DNA of 64,000 nucleotides from Rhizobium chutanense (GCF_002531935.1 NZ_NWSV01000004.1:1-64000), one strand, 5' to 3'; shown: positions 38,598-47,541, counted from the first letter of the stretch. Program-made: numbers and translations. Notes: generated by a model from the letters alone, not told the origin.

Positions 38598-39403
38598 TCC
38601 GCAATGTTCTCTCCATCGCCGGCTCCGACCCCTCGGGCGGCGCCGGCATCCAGGCCGATCTCAAGGCCTTTTCCGCCCGCGGCGTCTACGGCATGGCTGT
38701 GCTGACGGCGTTGACGGCGCAGAATACCCAAGGCGTCAGCGGCGTACATCTGGTGCCGCCGCAATTCGTCGCCGACCAGATCGACGCCGTCTTTGCCGAT
38801 GTGCGCGTCGACGCGATCAAGATCGGCATGATCGCCAATGCCGGCATTGCCGAGGCGGTTGCCGGCGCACTCGCCGATCGACGCAGCATTCCCGTCGTCC
38901 TCGACCCGGTGATGATCGCCAAGGGTGGGGCCGCCCTGCTCGCGCCCGAAGCGGTCGACGTGCTGACCCATCGGCTGCTGCCGCTTGCGACGCTTCTCAC
39001 TCCGAACCTGCCCGAGGCCGCCGCCCTGCTGCATCAGCCGGTCGCGACCAACCGCGCCGAGATGGCGGCGCAGGCCGAGCGGCTGCGTGCGCTCGGGCCT
39101 GCAGCGGTGCTGGTCAAGGGCGGCCATCTCGACAGCGACGAGAGCCCTGACGTGCTTGCCACCGCCGACGGTCTATACTGGTTCGAAGCCAGCCGCGTGC
39201 CGACCAAAAATACCCACGGCACCGGCTGCACGCTGTCCAGCGCGCTGGCCGCCGAGCTCGCCAAGGGCGCCCCGGTGCAGGAAGCCGTCGCCATCGCCAA
39301 GGATTATCTCGCCGGCGCGGTCGCTGCCGCCGGGAACCTTACCGTCGGCTCCGGCCATGGCCCGGTGCAGCATTTTCATGCGCTTTGGAAGGATGGCGGC
39401 TAA
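38594..39403 (+). CDS. thiD: Hydroxymethylpyrimidine (phosphate) kinase
   Basis: The 269-residue ribokinase-fold enzyme phosphorylates hydroxymethylpyrimidine and its monophosphate. It has SIAGSDPSGGAGIQADLKAF at the N-terminus, VVLDPVMIAKGGAALL, TPNLPEAAALL and the active-site NTHGTGCTLSSALAAELA with the catalytic Cys region and anion hole. It is the last gene of thiMED and is followed by a clear terminator. The organism can thus salvage both thiamine halves; no de novo thiC/thiO/thiS/thiG genes are in the window. Confidence 0.96.
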   Translation: MIRNVLSIAGSDPSGGAGIQADLKAFSARGVYGMAVLTALTAQNTQGVSGVHLVPPQFVADQIDAVFADVRVDAIKIGMIANAGIAEAVAGALADRRSIPVVLDPVMIAKGGAALLAPEAVDVLTHRLLPLATLLTPNLPEAAALLHQPVATNRAEMAAQAERLRALGPAAVLVKGGHLDSDESPDVLATADGLYWFEASRVPTKNTHGTGCTLSSALAAELAKGAPVQEAVAIAKDYLAGAVAAAGNLTVGSGHGPVQHFHALWKDGG

Positions 39404-39439
39404 GCCCGTTCATCCGCCTGTTGAAAGTTCCCTCCCCAA

Positions 39440-39468
39440 AAAACGGCCCGGCTTCCCCGGGCCGTTTT
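39440..39468 (+). terminator. Rho-independent terminator after thiD
   Basis: AAAACGGCCCGG (39440-39451) pairs perfectly with CCGGGCCGTTTT (39457-39468) around a five-base loop, with the T-run forming the end of the stem. It lies 37 bases after the thiD stop and, being symmetric, could also work on the other strand. Confidence 0.85.
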
Positions 39469-39591
39469 GCGTTCGACAGCTACTTTGCGTTGAAACCGGG
39501 GCTCCGTCGCAGGTCATCTCTTTGTCTCGTTGAAAAACCTTGTTGACAAGAACGGCGAGATGGCCAAGTCTATAACACTAAAAGGGGATAC

Positions 39592-39609
39592 ATTCCGCAA
39601 TAACGGAAT
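39592..39609. promoter_or_regulatory. Inverted repeat before the GNAT-NagZ-transporter operon
   Basis: ATTCCG (39592-39597) and CGGAAT (39604-39609) form an inverted repeat with a 6-base spacer, placed just before the GGAGGAGG ribosome-binding site at 39614-39621. It could be an operator or a leader hairpin. Confidence 0.35.
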
Positions 39610-39626
39610 AAGAGGAGGAGGGACAG

Positions 39627-40106
39627 GTGCCAGACCTGCTTGTGAACCTATATTCCACTGAACTCGCCGACCTGCAGCAAAAAGCCGACCGCGTCGGCGT
39701 CTCCATCCGCCCGGCCCTCCCCCCGGAACTGCATCTCGTTCTCGGCTGGGTTCGCGACCGGTTTAGCGAGAACTGGGCAAGCGAGGTCGCCGTCGCCTTT
39801 TCCCGCCAGCCCGTTGCCTGCCTGATATCGGTCGAAGGCGGCAAGCTGCTCGGTTTTGCCTGCTATGACACGACGGCGCGCGGCTTCTTCGGCCCGACCG
39901 GCGTCGATCCGCAAGCGCGCGGCAAGGGCATCGGGCTCGCGCTGTTTTCCGCCTGCCTTCAGACCATGAAGACCCTCGGTCACGCCTATGCCTTCATCGG
40001 CGATGCCGGTCCGGTCGATTTTTACGCCAAGACCGCAGGCGCAACCATCATCCCCGCCCCCGACAAGGGCATCTACGAAGGCATGCTGAAAAGCGCGCCG
40101 AAATGA
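39627..40106 (+). CDS. GNAT-family N-acetyltransferase
   Basis: The 159-residue protein has the GNAT acetyl-CoA loop in VDPQARGKGIGLALFSACL and the later helix region YAFIGDAGPVDFYAKTAGA. It starts with GTG at 39627 behind a strong GGAGGAGG site. It is the first gene of an operon with a NagZ-like hydrolase and an oligosaccharide-type ABC transporter, which suggests that it acetylates an amino group of an aminosugar, for example glucosamine released from partly deacetylated chitin. The acceptor is not proven by sequence. Confidence 0.82.
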   Translation: MPDLLVNLYSTELADLQQKADRVGVSIRPALPPELHLVLGWVRDRFSENWASEVAVAFSRQPVACLISVEGGKLLGFACYDTTARGFFGPTGVDPQARGKGIGLALFSACLQTMKTLGHAYAFIGDAGPVDFYAKTAGATIIPAPDKGIYEGMLKSAPK

Positions 40107-40129
40107 CCCTCTGATCCGGAGTTCCAGAC

Positions 40130-41152
40130 TTGTCCTCGACCCCGCTCGCCCTTTTCGTCGGCCTTCCCACCCCCACGATTTCGAATGATGAATTCGCCCT
40201 CTTTCGCGACACCAATCCACTCGGCCTGTTCGTCGGCCGGCGCAATCAGCGCGAGCCGGAGCAGACGAAGCGGCTGATCGACCGTTTCCGCGAAGCTGTC
40301 GGCCGCGACGACGCGCCTGTCTTCACCGACCAGGAGGGCGGTCGCGTCCAGCATCTCGATGCCGGCCCCTGGCCGCTCTTCCGCAGTTTCGGCCAGTTTG
40401 CCGAGCTTGCGCGCCGCGATTTCGATCTCGGCAAAAAAGCACTGCGCCTTTCCTCCCAGGCCATGGGCGCGATGATGACGGAACTCGGCCTTTCCAGCGG
40501 CTGCTCGCCCGTTCTCGATCTCGTCTTCGAGACGACGAGCGCGGTCATCGGCGCCCGCTCCTTCGGCCCCGATCCCGACTTCATCGCTGCCCTCGGCCGC
40601 GAGGTGGTCGATGGCCTGCTCGAGACCGGCAACATGCCCGTCATGAAGCACATTCCCGGCCACGGCCGCGCGACACTCGATTCCCACAAGGAGCGCCCGG
40701 TCGTCGATGCCAGCCGCGAGACGCTCACCGCCACCGATTTCAAGCCCTTCGTTGCACTCAAGGATACGCCCTGGGCGATGGTCGCCCATGTCGTCTACTC
40801 GGCCTATGACGCCGAGCTCCCGGCCTCGATCTCGCCTGTCATGCACGACGTGATCCGCAAGGATATGGGCTATGACGGCGTGCTGATATCGGACTGCATC
40901 TTCATGCAGTCGCTCTCCGGCACCCTGCCCGAGCGCGTCGCCCAAGTGCTTGACGCCGGCTTCGACATCGCCCTCCACAGCCATGGTGACGTCAGGGAAA
41001 GCGAAGCCGCCGCCAAGGCCGCCCGGCCGCTGACGGATGCCGCCTTGGCGCGCATCGCCGCCGGCAAGGCCCGGCTCGGCACTCTCAAGGTCGATGTCCG
41101 TGCCGCCCACCAGCAAGTCGAAGACATGTTTGCCAGCGCGCCGGCCGCCTGA
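40130..41152 (+). CDS. nagZ: GH3 beta-N-acetylglucosaminidase (NagZ-like)
   Basis: The 340-residue protein has the NagZ-specific loop MKHIPGHGRATLDSHKERP, with the Asp184-His186 general acid/base pair, and a nucleophile candidate Asp255 in VLISDCIFM (usually SDDLxM). No signal peptide is seen, so it works in the cytoplasm. It starts with TTG at 40130 after GGAG. NagZ enzymes remove terminal GlcNAc from muropeptides or chito-oligosaccharides. It lies 23 bases after the GNAT gene and 43 before the binding-protein gene; the context favours hydrolysis of imported GlcNAc saccharides. A separate housekeeping nagZ may exist elsewhere. Confidence 0.88.
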   Translation: MSSTPLALFVGLPTPTISNDEFALFRDTNPLGLFVGRRNQREPEQTKRLIDRFREAVGRDDAPVFTDQEGGRVQHLDAGPWPLFRSFGQFAELARRDFDLGKKALRLSSQAMGAMMTELGLSSGCSPVLDLVFETTSAVIGARSFGPDPDFIAALGREVVDGLLETGNMPVMKHIPGHGRATLDSHKERPVVDASRETLTATDFKPFVALKDTPWAMVAHVVYSAYDAELPASISPVMHDVIRKDMGYDGVLISDCIFMQSLSGTLPERVAQVLDAGFDIALHSHGDVRESEAAAKAARPLTDAALARIAAGKARLGTLKVDVRAAHQQVEDMFASAPAA

Positions 41153-41195
41153 CCGGCAGTTCATTTTTCACGCATAAGAAAAAGGGGAATGGAAC

Positions 41196-42842
41196 ATGAA
41201 AAAATATCTTCTTGCAGCCGCAGCACTGACACTGCTTTCGGGATCCGCCATGGCGCAGACGATCCTGACGGCGAATATCGAACCGGCGACGACCTGGGTT
41301 CGCAACTTCAACCCGTTCAACCAGACCTCGGCGCGCCAATCGACGCTCGATTTCATCTATGAGCCGCTGGTCATCTTCAATCGCTTCGACAGCAACAAGC
41401 CGATCTATCGCCTGGCCGAAAGCTTCAAGCTTTCCGACGACCTGAAGAGCATCGAATTCAAGCTGCGTCCGAACCTGAAATGGTCCGACGGCAAGCCGCT
41501 GACCGCAGCCGACGTCAAGTTCACCTATGATTACCTGAAGAAATTCCCGGCGCTCGATTTCGTCAGCATCTGGACCTTCGTCACCGACATCAAGGCCGTC
41601 GACGGCCAGACGGTGCGCTTCACGCTTGCCAATCCGAGCTCGCTTGCTGCCGAGCAGATCTCGCAGCTGCCGATCGTTCCCGAACATGTCTGGAAAGACG
41701 TCGCCGATCCCGTCACCTTTGCCAACGAGACCCCGGTCGGCAGCGGCCCGCTGACGGAGGTGCCGCGCTTTACCGGCCAGACCTACGACCAATGCCGCAA
41801 CCCGAATTATTGGGACAACGCGCATCTGAAGGTCGATTGCATCCGCTTCCCGCAGCTTGCCGACAACAACCAGATCCTGACGGCGACGGCCGATGGCACA
41901 CTCGACTGGGGCGTCTCCTTCATTCCCGATATCGACAATGTCTATGTCTCGAAGGACCCGGCGCATTTCCACTACTGGTATTCGCCGAGCAGCATGGTCG
42001 CCTTCCTGTTCAATCTCGAAACGGCAAACGAAAACAACAAGAAGGCCTTCAACGATGTGAAATTCCGCCGCGCCGTCGGCATGGCGCTTGACCGCAAGAC
42101 GATGATCGACGTCGCCGGCTACGGCTATCCGACGCTGAACGAAGACCCCGGCCTGATGGGCGAGCTCTACAAGAGCTGGGCGGACCCTTCCATCAAGGCC
42201 GACTTCGGCAAGTTCGCGACCTATGACGCCGCCGCCGCCAAGGCGCTGCTCGACGAGGCCGGCTACAAGGACAAGGACGGCGACGGCTTCCGCGACAATC
42301 CCGACGGCAGCAAGATCTCCTTCTCCATCATTGTCCCGAACTCCTGGACGGACTGGGTCGACACCGTCAACATCGCCGTCGAAGGCATGCAGGCGGTCGG
42401 CATCGACGCCAAGATCGAAACGCCGGAGGAAGCCGTCTGGACCGGCAACCTCATCAACGGCACCTTCGATGCGGCGATCAACAGCCTGCCGGCTTCGGCC
42501 TCGCCTTACTATCCCTATAAGCGCGCCTTCAGCGCCTCGGACAAGGGCAAGACCCGCTTCACCGCGCAGCGCTGGTTCAATCCGGATGTCGAGAAACTCG
42601 TCACCGAGTTCACCCAGACCGCCGACCTTGCCAAGCAGAAGGAAGCGATGAACAAGGCGCAGCGCATCGTCGCCGAAAATATGCCCATGATCCCGGTGTT
42701 CAACAATCCGAACTGGTATCAGTACAACACCAAGCGTTTCACCGGCTGGTCGACCAAGGAAAATCCCTTCGTCAATCCTTCGATCTCGCGCACCAATCCG
42801 GCCCGCCTGTTGAACCTGCTCGCGCTCGAGCCGGTCAAGTAA
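41196..42842 (+). CDS. ABC transporter binding protein, chitobiose/cellobiose (CBP) type
   Basis: The 548-residue family 5 binding protein has a signal peptide (MKKYLLAAAALTLLSGSAMA, then QT). The mature start TTWVRNFNPFNQ is the pattern of cellobiose/chitobiose-binding members and not of true peptide binders. WSDGKPLTAADVKFTYDYLKK and FRRAVGMALDRKTMIDVAGY are family features. Its neighbours are a NagZ-like hydrolase upstream and two permeases and two ATPases downstream. I infer binding of (GlcNAc)2 or a related disaccharide. AAGGGGAATGG lies before the ATG. Confidence 0.85.
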   Translation: MKKYLLAAAALTLLSGSAMAQTILTANIEPATTWVRNFNPFNQTSARQSTLDFIYEPLVIFNRFDSNKPIYRLAESFKLSDDLKSIEFKLRPNLKWSDGKPLTAADVKFTYDYLKKFPALDFVSIWTFVTDIKAVDGQTVRFTLANPSSLAAEQISQLPIVPEHVWKDVADPVTFANETPVGSGPLTEVPRFTGQTYDQCRNPNYWDNAHLKVDCIRFPQLADNNQILTATADGTLDWGVSFIPDIDNVYVSKDPAHFHYWYSPSSMVAFLFNLETANENNKKAFNDVKFRRAVGMALDRKTMIDVAGYGYPTLNEDPGLMGELYKSWADPSIKADFGKFATYDAAAAKALLDEAGYKDKDGDGFRDNPDGSKISFSIIVPNSWTDWVDTVNIAVEGMQAVGIDAKIETPEEAVWTGNLINGTFDAAINSLPASASPYYPYKRAFSASDKGKTRFTAQRWFNPDVEKLVTEFTQTADLAKQKEAMNKAQRIVAENMPMIPVFNNPNWYQYNTKRFTGWSTKENPFVNPSISRTNPARLLNLLALEPVK

Positions 42843-42864
42843 AGCATCTCCCAGGAGCGGCGTC

Positions 42865-42905
42865 AGAGCATGATGCCGAAAAGGTTTTCGGATGACGTCA
42901 CGCTC
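42865..42905. repeat. Short rhizobial intergenic palindrome
   Basis: GAGCATGATGCCGAAAA and the following TTTTCGGATGACGTCACGC form an imperfect inverted repeat of about 40 bases. Similar GATGCCGAAAA palindromes are common between rhizobial genes. It sits between the binding-protein and first permease genes of the operon. Confidence 0.55.
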
Positions 42906-42941
42906 ATCCAGAAGCGCCGCTCCTGTCACGACGGAGTTCCC

Positions 42942-43919
42942 ATGGCTTTCCTCTTTCGCCGCCTCGTCTTCTACATGGCGGCCTTCATCGCGGCAGCGAC
43001 GATCAACTTCTTCCTGCCGCGGCTGATGCCGGGCGATCCCGTGCAGATCATGTTTTCGAGCGCCGGCACCGAATTGCCGCCGGAAAGCCTGCAGGCGCTG
43101 AAGCTGACCTTCGGTTTCGTCGACGGTCCGCTCTGGCAGCAATATCTCACCTATCTCGGCAGCATCTTCACCGGCGATCTCGGCCGCTCGATTAAGTATT
43201 TCCCACTGCCGGTCACCTCGGTGCTCGGCCATGCCTTGGTCTGGACGATCGGCCTGATGGGCACGGCGACAGTCGTTAGCTTTGCGCTCGGCACCTTCCT
43301 CGGCATCCTCGCCGCCTGGCGGCGCGGCAGCCGGTTCGATGTGATCGTCTCCGTCGGCGCGATTTTTGCGACCTCAGTGCCGGCCGTCGTCACCTCGCTG
43401 ATCGTGCTCTTCATCTTCGGCTTCACGCTTGGCTGGTTTCCGAGCGGCTATGCCGCCGATCCCTCACTCGATCCGGCCTTCAGCCTGCACTACATCGGCA
43501 GCGTCGCCTATCACGGCATCCTGCCGATGGTGACGCTCTGCACCGTGCTGATCGGCGGCTTCACCGTCACCATGCGCAACAACATGATCAACCTGCTCGG
43601 CGAGGACTATATCGTCATGGCCCGCGCCAAGGGCCTTTCCGACCGGCATGTGATGCTCTGGTATGCGGCCCGCAACGCCCTGCTGCCGACCGTCTCCAGC
43701 CTTGCCATCGCCATCGGCACGATCCTCGGCGGCTCGCTGGTGACCGAAGTGGTCTATAACTATCCCGGCCTCGGCAACATTCTCTACCAGGCGATCCTCG
43801 CCCGCGACTATCCCGTCATCCAGGGCCAGTTGCTGATCATGACCGCCACCATGCTGATCGCCAATTTCATTGTCGACGTCAGCTATATCGCGCTCGACCC
43901 GCGGCTGAAGGGAGCATGA
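42942..43919 (+). CDS. Oligosaccharide/dipeptide-type ABC transporter permease (DppB family)
   Basis: The protein of 325 residues starts at the ATG at 42942 behind GGAG (MAFLFRRLVFYMAAFIAAAT). It has the DppB-type N-terminal segment PRLMPGDPVQIMF and the EAA loop DYIVMARAKGLSDRHVMLWY, and ends SYIALDPRLKGA. Six transmembrane segments are expected. The next gene starts two bases after the stop. It forms the channel with the following permease. Confidence 0.93.
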   Translation: MAFLFRRLVFYMAAFIAAATINFFLPRLMPGDPVQIMFSSAGTELPPESLQALKLTFGFVDGPLWQQYLTYLGSIFTGDLGRSIKYFPLPVTSVLGHALVWTIGLMGTATVVSFALGTFLGILAAWRRGSRFDVIVSVGAIFATSVPAVVTSLIVLFIFGFTLGWFPSGYAADPSLDPAFSLHYIGSVAYHGILPMVTLCTVLIGGFTVTMRNNMINLLGEDYIVMARAKGLSDRHVMLWYAARNALLPTVSSLAIAIGTILGGSLVTEVVYNYPGLGNILYQAILARDYPVIQGQLLIMTATMLIANFIVDVSYIALDPRLKGA

Positions 43920-43920
43920 G

Positions 43921-44799
43921 ATGAGGAGCCTGCTTCGAAACCGCAAGGCGCTGATCGGCATCGTCATCATCGCCTTCATCATCATCGTCGCGATCGCAGC
44001 GCCGCTGCTGACGCAATACGATCCTGCCGCCCGCACCGGCAGGCCGCATCAGCCGCCGTCGCTCGACCATATTCTCGGCACCACCCGCATCGGCCAGGAC
44101 GTCTTCGCCCGTCTGCTCTACGGCGCGCGCACCTCGCTTGCCGTCGGTATCGGCGCCGGGCTGCTGATCACCTTCGTCGGCACCGCGCTCGGCATCATAT
44201 CAGGCTATCGCGGCCGCAAGACCGACGAGGTCATCAGCTTCTTCACCAACATGGTGCTGGTCGTTCCCAATCTGCCGTTGCTCCTGGTGCTTGCCGCCTT
44301 CATCGGCCAGGCAAGCCCGCTCGTCATCGCGCTGATCCTGGGGGCCACCTCCTGGGCCTGGGGCGCACGCGTCACCCGCGCCGAAACGCTCTCCGTCAAG
44401 CACAAGGATTTCGTCAAATCGGCCGAGATGATGGGCGAGCCGCAATGGCGCATCATGACATTCGAGATCTTCCCCAACGTGATCTCCATCGTCGGCATCA
44501 ATTTCATCGGCAGCGTCATCTTCGCCATCATCACCGAGGCGACGCTGGAATTCTTGGGGCTCGGCGATCCCAAAGCAATCTCCTGGGGCACCATGCTCTA
44601 CAATGCACAGAAGGCCTCCGCCCTTTCGGTCGGCGCCTGGTGGGATATTCTCACCCCCTGCTTCGCACTCGCCTTCCTCGGCATCGGTATGTCGCTCCTG
44701 AACTTCGCCGTCGACGAGATCGCCAATCCGCGGCTGCGCACCGGCAATCATCTGAAACGCTGGTCTCTGCTCGTCCGCTCCGGGGAGGGCCGCCTGTGA
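43921..44799 (+). CDS. Oligosaccharide/dipeptide-type ABC transporter permease (DppC family)
   Basis: The 292-residue inner-membrane protein has HILGTTRIGQDVFARLLYGA, the DppC/OppC signature, and the EAA loop DFVKSAEMMGEPQWRIMTFE. It starts directly after the preceding permease stop, and its own stop overlaps the GTG start of the ATPase gene. Translation of the whole transporter is coupled. Confidence 0.93.
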   Translation: MRSLLRNRKALIGIVIIAFIIIVAIAAPLLTQYDPAARTGRPHQPPSLDHILGTTRIGQDVFARLLYGARTSLAVGIGAGLLITFVGTALGIISGYRGRKTDEVISFFTNMVLVVPNLPLLLVLAAFIGQASPLVIALILGATSWAWGARVTRAETLSVKHKDFVKSAEMMGEPQWRIMTFEIFPNVISIVGINFIGSVIFAIITEATLEFLGLGDPKAISWGTMLYNAQKASALSVGAWWDILTPCFALAFLGIGMSLLNFAVDEIANPRLRTGNHLKRWSLLVRSGEGRL

Positions 44800-45599
44800 C
44801 ACAACCGCTGCTTTCGGTGAGAAACCTCACCATCGATTATATTGGCGAGGAAAAGGATTTCCGTGCCGTCAACGATGTCAGTTTCGACGTCGCACCCGGC
44901 GAAGTCTTCGGCCTTGCCGGCGAATCCGGCTGCGGCAAGAGCACCATCGCCTTCGCCATCAGCCGCCTGCACAAGCCACCGGCGCTGATCCGTAAGGAGG
45001 GCCGTATCCTGCTCGACGGACGCGACGTGCTCGGCCTCGACCGGCAGGCGCTCAGCGCCTTCCGCTGGCGCGAAGTCGCCATGGTCTTCCAGAGCGCCAT
45101 GAATTCGCTGAACCCGGTGCTGCGCATCGAGAGGCAATTTTATGACGTGCTGCGTACCCATAAGAACATGAGCCGCGCCGAAGCCCGCGAGCGCACCGCC
45201 GAGATGCTGAAGCTGGTCGACATCGCGCCGGAGCGCATGCGCGACTATCCGCACCAGTTTTCCGGCGGCATGCGCCAGCGCATCGTCATCGCCATCTGCA
45301 TGGCGCTCGACCCGAAGCTCGTCGTCATGGACGAGCCGACGACGGCGCTCGATGTCGTCGTCCAGCGCGAGATCCTCCAGCGCATCAACGAATTGCGCCG
45401 CAGCTTCGGCTTCTCGGTGCTGTTCATCACCCACGATCTCGGGCTGATGGTGCAGTTCTGCGATCGCATCGGCATCATGCTCGCAGGCAAGCTCGTCGAG
45501 CAGAACAGTGCAGAGGCGATCTACAGGACGCCGCAGCACACCTACACGAAAAAGCTCTGGGCCTCCTTCCCCTCGCTGCATGGAGGCATGCTCTTATGA
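44796..45599 (+). CDS. ABC transporter ATP-binding protein (DppD type)
   Basis: The protein of 267 residues starts with GTG at 44796, behind GGGGAGGG, overlapping the preceding stop by three bases. Walker A is GESGCGKST, the signature [15 protein letters not shown] and Walker [13 protein letters not shown]. The C-terminal QHTYTKKLWASFPSL is a short form of the oligopeptide-family tail. It pairs with the next ATPase, whose ATG overlaps its stop by four bases. Confidence 0.94.
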   Translation: MTQPLLSVRNLTIDYIGEEKDFRAVNDVSFDVAPGEVFGLAGESGCGKSTIAFAISRLHKPPALIRKEGRILLDGRDVLGLDRQALSAFRWREVAMVFQSAMNSLNPVLRIERQFYDVLRTHKNMSRAEARERTAEMLKLVDIAPERMRDYPHQFSGGMRQRIVIAICMALDPKLVVMDEPTTALDVVVQREILQRINELRRSFGFSVLFITHDLGLMVQFCDRIGIMLAGKLVEQNSAEAIYRTPQHTYTKKLWASFPSLHGGMLL

Positions 45600-46495
45600 G
45601 CGAAACCATCCTTACCCTCGACAGGGTGACGAAGACCTTCGGCCACGGCACGTCAGCCGTGCATGCCGCCCGCGCCATTTCCTTCTCACTGCAGGCCGGC
45701 CGGGCGCTGGCGCTCGTCGGCGAATCCGGCAGCGGCAAGACCACCTGTGCCCGCATGGCAATGCGCGAATATCAGCCGACATCAGGGCAGATTCTTTACA
45801 AGGGCCGCCCCGTCGAAGGGGCCAAGTCAGATGAGATCGCCCGCTATCGCCGGTCCGTGCAGATGATTTTCCAGGACCCGTTCGCCTCGCTCAACCCTGC
45901 CCATACCATCGCCCACCATCTCAGGCGGCCGCTGAAGCTGCACCGACCGGAGATCAAAGGCACCGACATCGACTCCACGGTGCGAGAGCTGCTGCAGCGC
46001 GTCAGGCTCGATCCCGATCTCGTTGCGCCGAAATATCCGCACGAGCTCTCCGGCGGCCAGCGCCAGCGCGTCAGCATCGCCCGCGCCTTGGCCGCCAAGC
46101 CGGAGGTGATCGTGGCGGACGAGCCGACCTCGATGCTCGACGTCTCGGTGCGCCTCGGCGTGCTGAACCTGTTGAACGAGATGAAGCAGGAGATGAATCT
46201 CGGCCTGCTCTACATCACCCATGACATCGCCACCGCCCGTTATGTCGCCGAGGACATTGCGGTGATGTATGCCGGCCAGATCGTCGAATGGGGCAGCGTC
46301 GCGGGGGTGATCGACAATCCGCAGCATCCCTATACCAGGCTGCTGCTCTCGGCCGTGCCCGATCCCGATGTCCGTTTCGAGGATCCGAAAGCCCGGCTGA
46401 GGCCCGAGGAGGTGGAGAATATCCGCCGCCGTTCCGCCGCGCCGCAGGACGAGATCGTCGAATTGGAGCCGGATCATTTCATGCGGATGGTCTGA
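45596..46495 (+). CDS. ABC transporter ATP-binding protein (DppF type)
   Basis: The 299-residue protein has Walker A GESGSGKTT, signature LSGGQRQRVSIARAL and Walker B VIVADEPTSMLDVS, and the family tail QHPYTRLLLSAVPDPD. The extra C-terminal 30 residues (EVENIRRRSAAPQDEIVELE) are typical of sugar-transporting members. It completes the transporter operon that began at 39627. Unlike the system at 28.8-36 kb, the two ATPases are separate genes. Confidence 0.94.
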   Translation: MSETILTLDRVTKTFGHGTSAVHAARAISFSLQAGRALALVGESGSGKTTCARMAMREYQPTSGQILYKGRPVEGAKSDEIARYRRSVQMIFQDPFASLNPAHTIAHHLRRPLKLHRPEIKGTDIDSTVRELLQRVRLDPDLVAPKYPHELSGGQRQRVSIARALAAKPEVIVADEPTSMLDVSVRLGVLNLLNEMKQEMNLGLLYITHDIATARYVAEDIAVMYAGQIVEWGSVAGVIDNPQHPYTRLLLSAVPDPDVRFEDPKARLRPEEVENIRRRSAAPQDEIVELEPDHFMRMV

Positions 46496-46565
46496 GGCCG
46501 GCTTGCTGGCCTCGCACTTCGCCCTATGCTAGGGGACGGTCCCTTTCATGTGAGGCAAAGCCGTC

Positions 46566-47246
46566 ATGCTGCCCTGGATCCAGCTCGATTCCGCGACCAT
46601 TCCCGGCGAAAGCGGGGAACTCAGGCTGAAACAGCGCGGCAGCGAGTTCTCGATCATGCTCGGCGCCAACGAGTTGATGAACAGCCGCCTGAGCGGTTCG
46701 GAGGAGGCGCTCGCGACGCTTTCCTGGGAGCGGATCAAGGCGCATCCGAAGCCAAGAATTTTGATCGGCGGTCTCGGCATGGGCTTTACGCTGCGCGCCG
46801 CTCTCGCCGTCCTTCCCGAAGATGCCGGCGTCACCGTCGCCGAACTGGTGCCGGCCGTGGTCGCCTGGGCGCGCGGGCCGATGGCCGAGGTGTTCAAGGG
46901 CTGCCTCGACGATCCCCGCGTCGGCATCCATCAGGGCGATGTCGGCGAAGCGATTCGCGCCGGCAAGGCCGCCTATGACGCCATCCTGCTCGATGTCGAC
47001 AACGGCCCGGACGGGCTGACCCGCAAATCCAACGATCGGCTCTACGATTTTAACGGCCTTCGCGCCGCGCGCGACGCGCTTCGCCCCGGCGGTGTGCTCG
47101 CCGTCTGGTCGTCCGGCCCGGACCCCGATTTCACACGCCGTCTCAAGGATAGCGGCTTTTCCGTCGATGCCGTCAACACCCGCGCCAACGGCAAACGCGG
47201 CGGCGCGCGCCATGTGATCTGGCTGGCGGCGAAGCCGGCCCGCTGA
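46566..47246 (+). CDS. Spermidine synthase-like SAM-fold protein
   Basis: The 226-residue protein has a class I methyltransferase/spermidine synthase fold. The glycine motif is ILIGGLGMGFTLRAAL, followed by VTVAELVPAVVAWAR and YDAILLDVDNGPDGL. It is shorter than true SpeE and lacks the N-terminal strand domain, so aminopropyl transfer is doubtful. It starts 70 bases after the transporter operon on the same strand and could be read through from it. The function is unknown; similar proteins are widespread in alphaproteobacteria. Confidence 0.75.
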   Translation: MLPWIQLDSATIPGESGELRLKQRGSEFSIMLGANELMNSRLSGSEEALATLSWERIKAHPKPRILIGGLGMGFTLRAALAVLPEDAGVTVAELVPAVVAWARGPMAEVFKGCLDDPRVGIHQGDVGEAIRAGKAAYDAILLDVDNGPDGLTRKSNDRLYDFNGLRAARDALRPGGVLAVWSSGPDPDFTRRLKDSGFSVDAVNTRANGKRGGARHVIWLAAKPAR

Positions 47247-47340
47247 CGAAAATGGGAACCCCTGCTGAAAGCTGAGGGGCGTCCGCTCATGCCATTTGCC
47301 GGACCGCGAGTGCCAGATCATTGCCGCCGGGCGGCTCAAT

Positions 47341-47541
47341 TCACCCTCTCGGGCGCAGCCGCGAGACGATGACCATGACGGCAATTCCGGCCGCAGCCAG
47401 AACGGCGCCCCAAACTACCCAGATCGTCTGGGCGATCATGAAGCTGGACGCCGGATAGGGGAAATAGCCGCTTCCCTGTCCAATCCAGATCAGCCCGAGG
47501 ACGACCATCAGCAGTCCGACAATATATCCGATCGTTCGCAT
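47341..47541 (-). CDS. Small two-helix membrane protein, 66 aa
   Basis: The product has two hydrophobic helices (TIGYIVGLLMVVLGLIWIG and IWVVWGAVLAAAGIAVMVIV) joined by a short loop QGSGYFPYPASSFM, with a basic C-terminus SRLRPRG. GGAAGC precedes the ATG. It is a plausible inner-membrane protein of a family common in rhizobia and of unknown function. It lies between the spermidine-synthase-like gene and the LysR gene. Confidence 0.7.
   Translation of the reverse strand: MRTIGYIVGLLMVVLGLIWIGQGSGYFPYPASSFMIAQTIWVVWGAVLAAAGIAVMVIVSRLRPRG

Noticed and set aside
41085..43232. Minus-strand open frame of 715 codons
   Set aside because: It lies opposite the CBP-like gene and its neighbours, which have signal peptide, family motifs and ribosome-binding sites. 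The antisense product is an Arg/Asp/Gly-rich artefact of GC-rich codons.
44445..45599. Longer start for the DppD-type ATPase gene
   Set aside because: The extra 117 codons overlap the permease gene and read as low-complexity His/Arg. GTG at 44796 with GGGGAGGG and translational coupling is a better start.
46566..47246. Genuine spermidine synthase
   Set aside because: The protein is short and lacks the N-terminal domain of SpeE; only the SAM-fold core is recognisable.
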